From: Siderastrea radians
Taxonomy: Eukaryota > Cnidaria > Anthozoa > Scleractinia > Rhizangiidae
Direction of reading: 5' to 3'
DNA: 64,000 bases
NCBI GenBank assembly: GCA_964017195.1
Contig: OZ024890.1
Coordinates: 46,440,593 to 46,504,592, forward strand
Shown here: positions 1-9,900 of the stretch, in pieces
Position numbering within the stretch: position 1 is the first letter of the stretch
Layout of the letters: each line of letters begins with the position of its first letter
Notes under the pieces: generated by a model
The model's input: the letters and a program-made list of their open reading frames with translations, nothing else
Databases searched by the model: none
What the model was told of the DNA's origin: nothing
Position numbers and translations under genes: made by a program

Positions 1-649
1 GAATATATATTTCGTCGCCCCGCCTGAAACGTGGTCATTTTAACCGTACTCCGGGACGACGGCCAACTTTCGCGATAATCGTTTCACAGTCAACCGCCAC
101 CAGCGTATAGATGGTAGACCATGGTCCTCCCCCTCCGCCTCCTCCCGTCGCCGCTCCGGCCGTGGAACATGCTGCTGTTGAGCCCCCGCCAGCCATCGAA
201 GAACCTCCATCGAGCCAGCTGTCGCACCGCAACCTAATCCACCGCCGGCACTAGTTTTAGAGGCAGACCCGGCCCCGGCTGTTGGAACCGTAGAAGAGGT
301 CATTTTCCTAGCAATATTATTGTCTTTAGCCAGGTTTTGCGTTGTTGGTTTTGGGTTTGCCTCGGTAAACCTGTGATATTTTTCTTTGTTTTGGAGCTAT
401 TGTTTTCATGCTCTGTATTGTTTTAGGGCCTTTGTTTACTGTGTTTTTTCGTGTCTCTGTGGCCCTCTGTTTTAGTTTTAGCTCCTGCAATTAAGGCCTT
501 CTTGTTTTTATTTTGGCTAACATTGTTCGGGTGTTTTTCGTCACCCTGTGCGGGTAAATTTATGCATTTTTGTTCACGCTTGTTGGTCAGCTTTACACGT
601 TGGGGTTAATTGTCGCTTGGGTTTTTTTTTTCGTTGTTGCGTGGACGTT
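1..649. other. GC-rich, proline-rich-coding left edge, unassigned
   Basis: The first ~300 bases are GC-rich. On the plus strand they read as a short proline/alanine-rich stretch (start at 111) before the frame breaks. The next ~350 bases are T-rich with no supported gene. This may be the 5' part of the DIRS-type element to the right, but I see no terminal repeat that would prove it. Confidence 0.3.
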
Positions 650-654
650 ACTGT

Positions 655-1065
655 GGTATTCCACCAGTGAAGGCAACGTGTTGTTGCATGGCTATTATTG
701 TGTATTCCGCTGGTGAAGGCGACTTGTTGTTACGGCACTGTCTTGCGCATACCGCCGGTGAAGGCAATATGTTATTGTTGCGTGACTGTTTTTTGCTTAT
801 ACCACTGCTGGAGGCAACGTATCGTTGTGTAACTATTTGCGTATACCACCGGTGAAGGCAACGTGTTGTTGCGTAGCTGTTTTGCGTTTTTCACTGGTGA
901 AGGCAACGTGTTGTTGCGTGGCTATTTGCGTATACCACTGGTGAACGCAACGCGCTGTTGCGTGACTGTTTTGCGTACACCACTGGTAAGGGCAATACGT
1001 TGTTGCAGGACTGTTTTTGCGTATACCACTGGTGGAGGCAATGTGTTTTTGTGATATGCCGCTTA
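655..1065 (+). repeat. ~45-bp minisatellite, about nine units
   Basis: A diverged unit containing 'ggtgaaggcaacgtgttgtt' followed by 'gcgta...accactg' recurs near 666, 712, 758, 808, 851, 895, 941, 984 and 1031, a spacing of 43 to 50 bases. Several frames stay partly open because of the repeat, so the short reading frames here are not treated as genes. It lies just left of the gag-like frame of the DIRS-type element. Confidence 0.8.
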
Positions 1066-1154
1066 TAGGAAGGTATTACGTTTTGTGAGATATTGTTCAT
1101 AACGAATAAATTAGAGTTTAAAGTCATATTTATTTAGGTTGTTTGTTTTGTCAT

Positions 1155-1643
1155 AGGCCGCTGCTCGTATTAAGGTACTTGAGGATAAGATCAAGTCGTT
1201 GGAGCAGCTGAAGACTTTAGAATGTTCAGAGTCGGCTCTTCGCAGCCTTGCGTCGACATATCAGTCGCAGTACCGCGATGTTCGACAAATATGAGGCTCT
1301 TGATCTGCTACAGTCTCTGGTTCGCCACAAGAAAGCGGACGAGTACGCGGCTGCTCTTGACAAAATCAGGGCCAGGACGGACGCCTTGGACCACTCTCAG
1401 CTACAGCGCCTTTTTCTCGGGTTATTTGGGGATCCTGTTCGCGCTAGGGTCGCCAAGGAAGCCACTACCATTTTGAAGGGCGTTGGCAAAGCTCCTCCTC
1501 CGTCCTCTGGCTATGGCTCTGTTGCGCGCAGACCGTCTCCTTACCCGCCTGAGCAAAACATTCAGTGCTTGCGATGTTTAAAGTGGCGGCATGTTGCCCG
1601 TTTGTGCCAAGGTTTGCGAACAGTTCCGGGATTTTATCACTGA
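1155..1643 (+). pseudogene. DIRS gag-like protein fragment
   Basis: The stretch from about 1155 reads as a lysine/glutamate-rich coiled-coil-like segment. The frame from 1248 gives a 131-residue product with a helical region (EALDLLQSLVRHKKADEY), a proline/serine linker and a CLRC...H...C cluster near its end, like a degenerate zinc knuckle. Position just upstream of the reverse transcriptase fits the nucleocapsid-like first frame of a DIRS element. The two frames overlap with a shift, so the gene is broken. Family assignment rests mainly on context. Confidence 0.55.
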
Positions 1644-2262
1644 TACCATCGTCGATTGGGTTAACGCCGGGGTACTCGCGGTTTGGGGCAGGGTTGGCGA
1701 AGTAACTTCCCCCCATTTGGTCCTTCCCCTCACTGTGGAACCTTTTAAGCCTCGTTTATGCCACGATGAACGATTTTTGAATCTGTGGATTAAAGCCCTC
1801 CCCTTTAAGTTTGACCACCTCCCAGACTTGCCCAGGTATGTTCTTCCTGGCCATTTTCAAATGTCATTTGATGATAAAAGTGGCTATCAGCATGTGCTCC
1901 TCCATCCTTCATCGCGAACCTTTTTTGGCTTGGAATGGAATGGCGTTTATTTTGTGTTTTGCACTCTCCCGTTTGGATGGAAGGCGAGTGCTTATATATA
2001 TCACAATCTCGGTCTTGCCGTTACGAGTACAGCACGTTCGTTTGGGGTTCCAGTGTCTCAGTACATAGACGATCGTCACGTTGGTCAACTCTATCGGGCG
2101 CCAGCCGATTCCACTCTACCCCCTAACAGAGTTCTCGCTGAGGCCGCTGCCTACATTTTATGCTATCTCCTCATAGAGGCAGGTTACTTCATAGCTATCT
2201 CTAAATCGCAGTGTGTCCCTTCTATTGTGATTCGTTTTCTTGGCTTTCTTTCTTCCGCCTGA
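1591..2262 (+). pseudogene. DIRS reverse transcriptase domain
   Basis: This 223-residue frame carries reverse transcriptase landmarks: the first catalytic aspartate in a SFDDKSGYQHVLLH segment, the LPFGWKAS motif, and the YIDD catalytic box. The wording of these motifs (FGLEWNG, LPFG, YIDD) is that of DIRS/Ngaro-type elements. The frame ends at 2260, and the following palm/thumb and RNase H sequence continues in another frame from 2240, so there is a frameshift. The enzyme would copy the element RNA into DNA. Confidence 0.85.
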
Positions 2263-2632
2263 TAAGAGGCTAAAGTTCAAGATACTCAGGGAGGAGATTT
2301 TATCTTCCCGACGTGTTGGCGTTAAAACCCTTCAGAAATTCGCGGGAAAAGTTATCTCGTTTAGTTTGGCCATTCCTGGTTGCAAACTCTACGTCTGTGA
2401 AATTTTCCAGGCCATCGCCCAGCTCTGCCGCTCCTCCAAGCCTTATGTTCGTATTGAGGGAAACCTTCGTACAGAGGTTTTATACTGGCGCTTCCTCGAT
2501 GAATGGATGGATTGTTTCCCTTGGCGCTCCGAGCATCACGTAACGCTTTCACTCTTTTCTGACGCCTCGACACGTGCTTGGGGTGCGGTCCTGTTTCGAG
2601 ACGGACGGACGTTGGTCTCCAGAGATTACTAG
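2240..2632 (+). pseudogene. DIRS RT thumb and start of RNase H
   Basis: This frame continues the reverse transcriptase C-terminal part (KLKFKILREEIL, VGVKTLQKFAGKVISF) and enters RNase H with FSDASTRAWGAVL, which holds the first catalytic aspartate. A stop at 2630-2632 cuts it short; RNase H resumes in the next frame. It overlaps the preceding frame by 23 bases, consistent with one small indel in an ancestral single frame. Confidence 0.8.
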
Positions 2633-2659
2633 CCCTCTGATCCTTCTACAGATGTCACT

Positions 2660-3412
2660 TTGTTGAAGTCAAGAGCTCTGTTAAATGCTCTTGTTTCCTT
2701 TAAAGGGCAGTTGTCAAATTCCCGCGTTGACGTCCATATTGATAACAAAGTCCTCAAGTTTGCATTGGACGACGACGGTTGCAAGAATTCAGCAGTCAAC
2801 GAGGTTGTCAAAGAGATTTACAATTGTAGTCGTGACCAGAACTTTAGCATTCAAACTTTCTACGTGCCTTCGAAGCATAATCCCGCTGACGAGCCTTCAC
2901 GGAAGTATTATGATTTAGACTGTATGCTTTCTCTTCAGGCTTGGCTATATTCGGAACGTTTGTTCGGTCCTCATGATCATTCATTCGATTTAATGTCCTT
3001 GGACAGTAACTGTCAAGAGGATAACAACGGCAATCCTCTGCCTCACTACAAGCCCTGGGCCACCCCCGGATCCGCTGGGGTAAACGTTTTTGCTAATCCC
3101 CTACCGGCTGGACACAATATTTACGTGTTTCAACCTTTTGCTCTTCTTGGACCTCTTCTTCGCTACGTTGTCGACCAAGAATCTCATGGCGCACTTACAC
3201 TCATTGTTCCGGATATCCGTCCAAGACCATTCTGGTGGGCGACCATCCAGGCCTTCTCAGTCGATTTCTTTTGGGCAAGAAGGGCTCGAGTTCCGTCCTG
3301 CTTTTCCCTTCCCAGCATTCTCAGGAATGGCTCCCACGTCCTCTGCAATGGGACCTCTGGGCGTTCCAGTGTGTCTGCTAGTGAAAATATTTTTGCCTTA
3401 CAGTGCTTTTGA
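2660..3412 (+). pseudogene. DIRS RNase H end plus DIRS-specific downstream domain
   Basis: The first ~90 residues complete RNase H: HIDNKVLKFAL contains an aspartate of the active site, and SKHNPADEPSR is the typical C-terminal motif in DIRS and pararetrovirus-like RNase H. The following part (NVFANPLP, IYVFQPFALLGPLLRYV, LIVPDIRPRPFWW) resembles the domain found between RNase H and the recombinase in DIRS elements, where some members have a methyltransferase-like fold. Ends at a stop at 3410. Confidence 0.75.
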
Positions 3413-3533
3413 TCCCTAGGTTCCAGGACCTTGGAAAGCTGCCCGACGATGTCCCGCTGGTCTATACCCTAATGACGTTGTCGCCAACTTTTGTCAGGCT
3501 TGTGGTTCGCGGACATGCCTTAAAAAATTTGTT

Positions 3534-4022
3534 GTGCCTACCAAGACTGTAGACCATGCAGAGATTGCTAAACGTTTCCAAGAGTTTACGGAAGTGTTCA
3601 AGGGCAAACCCTACCAGCGACAGAAGTCCGCCCTTGAGCTACAACTTTTGGATTTCCTAGCTACTTTATCTCCCCCGAAAGACGTTTCTTCATGCACTTC
3701 GGACGATATTATTAGATTCTTGATTAGCAAGGACAAGCCGGGAAAGACTCTGTTACATAGTCAATCGTGTTCTAAAGTCCATTGTAATTGTCCGACCCGT
3801 TTGGCTGCAGGGTCGGTAGACTCTTCGTTAGGAAAGTTGAGGGCCATTTTTAACAATCTTGGCCGTTTGCACGACTCCAATCCTGTAGCGCACACCAGGG
3901 TCAGAGAATACCTTAAACTGGTTCGGGAGGAGCAGGCGGGTAAAGCGATAGTGCCTTCGCAGGCAGTTCCTTTGTTTTTTCTAAAGTTTTCTAAGCTAAT
4001 AAGTTTCTTAGGCGTTCTATAG
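3534..4022 (+). pseudogene. DIRS tyrosine recombinase, N-terminal part
   Basis: A 162-residue frame with a core-binding-like region: TSDDIIRFLISKDKPGKT, then a CSKVHCNCP cysteine cluster and SVDSSLGKLRAIFNNLGR. This is the usual N-terminal layout of DIRS/Ngaro tyrosine recombinases. It is interrupted at 4020; the catalytic half follows in another frame from about 4072. Confidence 0.75.
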
Positions 4023-4071
4023 AGGCCTACGCTCACCTTCCCGTTGTTAATAAGCATATCTTAGTTAGGAT

Positions 4072-4674
4072 GCCACCTTTTTTGTTGTCGATTTCTTTAC
4101 CGGGGATCGCGCTTCGGATCTCGGCCGCCTTTTGGCGAGTCAAGTGTTTAGGTTTAAAGACCGAAAGGGGTTCTTACTTAAGTTTACGCTCACTAAAACT
4201 TTTCGGGGTTATACATCTTGTCCATTTGTCTTAGAACCCTTTAAGGGGAATGAAGTCTGTCGTGTTTCCTGGATTGAATATTATTTATCTGTTTGTCAGT
4301 TGCTTTCTATTGAATTAGCTGGCGGGTATTTGTTTAGAACTACTGACCGTCGTAAGGTTGTAAGCTCAAGGCCTTTTCTTGGTTCTGCAGTTAATAACCG
4401 TCTGCGGAAACACCTCACAGAGGCAAAGATAGATTGTAGGGAGACCCCCCACAGCTTTAGGCTTGGCCTTTCAAATACCCTTAATATAATGGGTTGCTCC
4501 CCAGATGAGATCTCTCGCTACGTAGGATGGAGGAACGGCGATATGGTTAGCCATTACACTAAAATTTCCACTGTAGCTGGTTCCTCCCCTATCACCAGGC
4601 GACTCTTCTCGAGTACCGAATGCCTTGATCAGACTCTAATTTCTCACCCTAGCAACCTCCAGTGTATCTTCTAG
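4072..4674 (+). pseudogene. DIRS tyrosine recombinase, catalytic part
   Basis: The open frame begins before its first ATG (4132), at about 4072, and there holds DFFTGDRASDLGR with the box I arginine. Box II is HSFRLGLSN (H-x-x-R), followed by GWRNGDMVSHYTK with the nucleophilic tyrosine. All four R-H-R-Y landmarks can therefore be read, although the N-terminal half is out of frame. The enzyme would integrate circular cDNA by strand exchange without target duplication. Confidence 0.85.
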
Positions 4675-4680
4675 TTATGG

Positions 4681-5792
4681 GTTAGTCATGTTTTTCATGT
4701 AACACTATAGGGCTGATACATCGGCTAGCTTAGAGTAGTGGTAATCATGGGCGAGGATAGCGACTGTTTGTTAAGAGGGATCTGAGTAATTATGGGAGGG
4801 TATAAAGAGTGGTGCGCCTAACTTGTCTTTTGTTGCGGCGATTCTTTAGGGCTTGGAAGTTTTGATCGTTTAGGTTGTAATGGTGAAGGCAGGAGCGAAC
4901 TCTTCCCATAACTTAATCTTATGCGATGAGGTAATGAGTATGCAGTGAGGATATTATACTATACAGCGCGCCATCTTGGATTGTTGCTAATGGTAACATT
5001 GCATGTAAACGAGACTGTATCAAAAATAAGACGCGATCCATTGATACGTGATCTTCGCGTCTTATGTAGGACGCGAACGTATGAACGGAACAGTTCGCGT
5101 CTTATTTAAGTCGCTTGTTTGTGCAGCGATCATTTTAGTTTGTCCAGTGAAGAATGTTTGCGTCTCTGTTTTTTATATGTGAAAAACGCTTGTTCTGAAA
5201 TGTATTAAAGGTAATATTAGGGGAAAATACCCTGCCTTTCCGGGATTGTTTGTATGGATCGAGAACCCTGTCAAATACAAAACATGTGCAGTTAACCAGA
5301 AAATTGTGACTGCATGGTTTAGTGGAAATGCACGCGGTTTTCTATGGAACTGCTCATTGGAATTACATGAAATGTGGCAGAATAATAGTTCGGAACACGC
5401 GTAACTCGCCTACAAACAAAAACTGAAATCTGACAGAGGACAGGTTCAGAAAACGATAAAATGCAAAACACCAAATTACAGAGGATCTCTTTGTAAACAT
5501 TTTACGAGACCAGTGTCAATATGCCAGTATTTTATTGAGTTTTTTTAGAGACAAATTAATGGTGAAAATAATCTCATGACTGGATTTTCTAAAATTAAAG
5601 CAAACCCATATTTTAATGCTGGTTTCTTACCAGCCGTATTGTCATGGCAACAGTACTTGGCCCAATAAAAATATCAAAATATAACCTTTTTAAGTTGAAC
5701 TTGCATCTTGCCAATTTTGGCCGCCCAACTGTTGGTGGTTTGAAAATAATGATGAATAACTCATAGGTACAAGAAAACTGTGTTTGGCCACC
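4681..5792. other. Non-coding stretch right of the DIRS element
   Basis: There is no credible coding exon. A short inverted motif is present near 5025-5110, where 'gcgtcttat' and its complement recur three times. The rest is ordinary AT-rich sequence, probably including the DIRS 3' non-coding region. Confidence 0.5.
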
Positions 5793-6037
5793 TTAAGGAC
5801 GGTGCCTCCTAATACAGATGTGTTTTTGCAAAGGTTATGACTATAGGGAAAAAGTAGATCTTAGCAAGGATGATTGGAATCCAAAAAGAAAAATGTGGGT
5901 AACCTCGCATTTTTCTGAGATAATTGAGCTACCATAATTCTAAAACAGCGTTAAAATACAAAGAATGTATGGCAATTTCTTTCGAAATTTAAGCTCAGTT
6001 ATCTCTTCAGAGATAACAGAGGAGGCACCGTCCTTAA
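5793..6037. mobile_element. TTAA-bounded inverted-repeat element (245 bp)
   Basis: The left end TTAAGGACGGTGCCTCC is matched exactly by the reverse complement at the right end. The ends begin and finish with TTAA, the target preferred by piggyBac-like and Kolobok-like transposases. There is no coding capacity, so it is a non-autonomous (MITE-like) element. It lies about 270 bp upstream of the first LRR exon. Confidence 0.82.
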
Positions 6038-6303
6038 GGTGAATATTTTTAAGTGAAGGCAAGGAAATGAAACAGTGAGAGAGCCCTCCGTCTCTGAGGT
6101 CCCTGAACCTTAAGAGTGATTCTAATTTCGCAAATGCCAAAAATCATGCTTTTTCATCCACTGAAAGAAGGATATAAACATGAAACAAAGGCTCAACGAA
6201 CGATTATCAAAATAAGGCAGTTAATTCAAAAAAAGAGGGAATTGTTTCCAAAACTTGATAAGCATGTGAACTAGATTAATGTTTGCTATATTTTTTTTAT
6301 TAG

Positions 6304-6375
6304 AATGCTTTCAGACAACCCTCTCAAGACTATTGGATCACAGGCGTTCACCATTCAGAATAGAAATCTTTTGAT
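6304..6375 (+). CDS. LRR exon A (24 residues)
   Basis: Seventy-two bases between a polypyrimidine-AG acceptor and GTAAGT. The product contains LSDNPLKTIGSQAF, a good leucine-rich-repeat core. It enters and leaves in phase 2, so it encodes exactly one 24-residue repeat and could be duplicated or skipped without shifting the frame. Confidence 0.62.
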
Positions 6376-6925
6376 GTAAGTATTTGGATTGTTGATAAAA
6401 ATTAAAGCATAAATTGAAGGATCACAGTGTTTGTTCAAATTCCATTTTGAAGATATGTTCTCAAATTGATGAGTTTAGTCTTTAAGGAAAGAATATGGGA
6501 TCATCCGAGCATAAATATTGCAATGCCTACCAATCTATATTTGTCTATATTTCTATCTCAGCTCGTGGGCTCAATGCATGACCTGGCATGGCATTGCTAC
6601 GAGAACAGACCTTCTTACCGATACAGGAGCCATTTGATTTTAATAAGTACGTTAAGATGCTCAAGGGGCAAACCAATGTGGCTGTTTTATCGGTGAGAAG
6701 TTCTATTGCGTGCGCAGTAAACTTGAGCATTAACAGGGCAAAGTTATTTATTTGGAAATAAAAAAGTCATGAAAGCTGGTAGGCCATCAGGTTTTTACAA
6801 AATTACATGTTCAAGGTCACTGGCCTTTGAGCGAAAGTCGGGTAAAATGGACGACCCCTTAAACTTTTTCGCTGTAATTAAATAACGGGTAGTTCGTGGC
6901 TGAAATGCAAAAAATACATATAATG

Positions 6926-6981
<56 letters not shown>

Positions 6982-9900
6982 CGGGGGTCACCAAATAAAG
7001 AAGGTGCATGACTAGCCTGAAAACTGGCGTTCGTAAATTGATATGGCTTCCATGTTTGTAAAAGCTAAAGTATTGGCAATATTCCTAGCCAGCATGTTTT
7101 TCGAAAAACAAAACTATTTGTCAACATATAACTTGTTTTCATTTGTTCAAAAACTGCAGTGAGTGAGCAAGAAAGTAATCACTAAAAAGGAAATTCAGGG
7201 GATATTGTTCATTTAATAAAGGTTAATCCGTGCAAAGTTATTTCAACCGAAACAAACGCTACAATTGTGTACATTCCTTACCAACGCATGCGATCGATGC
7301 TTGACGTGGTGTGTCATTGCGACATAACGGCCCGGTGGACGACGCACATAAGCAATTAAAGGAACTATGTCACGGCGTTTTCATTCATTTTTCTGATCTA
7401 ACAAAATTATTTTCTCATTAACGGAAACCTCAAAATAATGGTTTCCTAAGTTAGAAAAACACCAAAGAAGTAATAATTAACCAAAACTGAACAAGGATGC
7501 TTACGACTGAGGGAGATTAAAACGGATTACGAATGACAAACTCGAAAAAACTTGCCAGCTTTTTCAAGTTGCGTTATCCGTGACGTAGCTCCTCTAAAGA
7601 GGCTTGAAAGTGTTTTCAGCTATGTCCACTCTCCTTGCACACAACAAGCCTATGATGCTCGACTCACTTGATGTTAATCTCTGCTAGAAATACCTGAGTC
7701 GCAGAATCTCGAGAGGCAACAGTTGCCTATCAATCAACTTCTTATAGAACACCTGAACGTGTTAAGTATGTGTAATCGCATGGGGCCGAGTAAAATTAAG
7801 GATTTTAACATTCAAGAAGAGACGCCCCAGGGGCATTAACCCCGCCGTTGTTCTCTCTCCCCCCCGGGTCCAAAATATATTACGGCCACGTAAGATACAA
7901 GTGCAAGTGGTAAAAATTTTTGAAGTTGGTGATTCACCGTTCCTCTTACGTGTTTGCTATGATAATATAAATCAAGACATGACCTGTCTTTTCTTCGGTT
8001 AACTACCCTGTTTAAGCTTGCGTGACAAAGTATGTGTTGAATTATTTTGATCATAGCATGACTCAGTCTGACCCAAAACGTTATTGCGCTATTGAAATGC
8101 TAGCTCGATTTGTTGGCTTTCAAAGCTCGCCAGTACCTTCGTCCTTGCTCTCATCGAATAGAAGTTAACCTCTTTGAATTTCATGTACTTTAATGCACTG
8201 ATTTCTCTAAAGACCTTGCCCAAGTAATCCAAAACTGCCGAAAAATGCTTGCATTTCGCTGTTGAATATTTAATCCCAGTGCTCGAGTCGAGTGGCAAAA
8301 ATAGCAACTGTATAACAAGATTGAATCAGTAGCTTTCAAACCTCGTTAGCATCTTCGTTCTTGCTCCCTTTGAAGGGATTTTTATGCCATTCAACACCAG
8401 CTTTCAGGAAAATTCTGGCGAATAAACGCTAAACGAACGAATATTACCGGCAAGTATATTTTGGCCGAGCAGTGATTTGGCACAAGCAAGGCGTAATGTT
8501 TATGTGTAACGGCACGTTCAATAGCGAATTCATGCCAGCATGAATCGTTGGCTTTCTAAGCTCGCTAACATCTTCGCCCTTGCTCGCATCGAAGAGAAGT
8601 TAACTCCATTAAATTCCTTGTCCTTTTTTTGCACAAATTTTCCTTCAGATTTTAGCGAAGCAAAGCAACACTGTCAAAAAAATGCTTGCATTTGATTGTT
8701 GAATATTTAACCTTGTTTTGCTCACCAACGTAAAATGTAAACGACACCGAATCGGTGACTTTCAAAGCTTGTTAGCATCTTCGTCCGCGCTCTCGTTTTG
8801 CCATTACATCCTCAGACATTACATCCTCAGTAATTTTCTACACCGACTTTCATGAAAATTTTGGCGAATCGACGGTAAAGGACCTAACAATGCTTATATT
8901 TAGCGGTAGTTTGCGACCAATGTCTGTTTGGCCGAGCGACAACCGGGAGTCTAGGACAAGTGACCACCGAAAAAACAAGGAAGGCCCCAGGGGGCATTAG
9001 ACCCCGCCGTTATTCTCCCTCCCCACATGGTGCAAAATATGTTACGATCACTCAAGATACCAGCCCAAGAGGTAAAGCGGAAGTTTGCGACGAAGATTTG
9101 TTTGGCCGAGCTAAGACCGGATGTCTGGGGCAAGTGACCATGAAAAAAGCAAGAAAAGTCCCAGGGGCATTGGACCCCGCCGTTTTTCCCCCTCCCCTCG
9201 CGGTACAAAATACAGTACGGTCACTCAAGATATGAGCCCAAGTGGTGTAAATTTTTGAAGTTGGTAATTTATCTTACCATTGACGTGTTTGCTGCCATCC
9301 ACCCCCCCCCCCCCCCGCCGCCGCCGCGTGTTCTCTGCACTCTCCTGCTTGTGATAACATGAATCCCTAATAGTATGAACACTTTTCCCATCCCTCGTGC
9401 CTTGGTCATCCACCTGAAAATAGTTTTGACCATAGCGTGACTGAGTTACGTCACGTTTTTTTAAAACAAACTGACAAGGGCAAGGAATTGAGATTTATTG
9501 ATAAACAAAAAAATCTTAAAATCTCAAGGGAACGGTTATCTACCGACAAAAGAAACGTACAAGTCTACTTTTAGGTCGATGAATGATCTGGCGAAAGCAA
9601 GGGACTTCCCCGAATCGGCTTCTTTGTTTCAGTGATGTAATGTTTACGTGCCAGGGCAAGTTAGGTGAATTCATGCCAGCTTCAAAGCTCGCTAGCACCT
9701 TCGTCCTTGCTGCCATCGAAGAGAAGTCAACTCCACTGAATTTCTCGTACTTTTCTTCACAACTTTCCCTAAAGATTTTGGCGAAGCAAAGCAAAACTGC
9801 CAAAAAAAATGCCTGCATTTCACTGTTGAATTATTCAACTTGGCGAAAGCAAGGGACTTCCCCGAATCGGCTTTTGTGTTTTAGTGATGTAATGTTTACG

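Larger units (their letters stand above)
1140..4680 (+). mobile_element. DIRS-type tyrosine-recombinase retrotransposon, decayed
   Basis: The domain order is gag-like, reverse transcriptase, RNase H with a DIRS-style downstream domain, then tyrosine recombinase. That is the order of DIRS-group elements, which integrate with a tyrosine recombinase instead of a DDE integrase. No LTRs or DDE integrase are seen. Frame changes near 2250 and between 3412 and 3534, and stops at 2630, 3410 and 4020, show it is inactive. Terminal repeats typical of the group were not identified, so both ends are approximate; the left end may be before the window. Confidence 0.88.
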
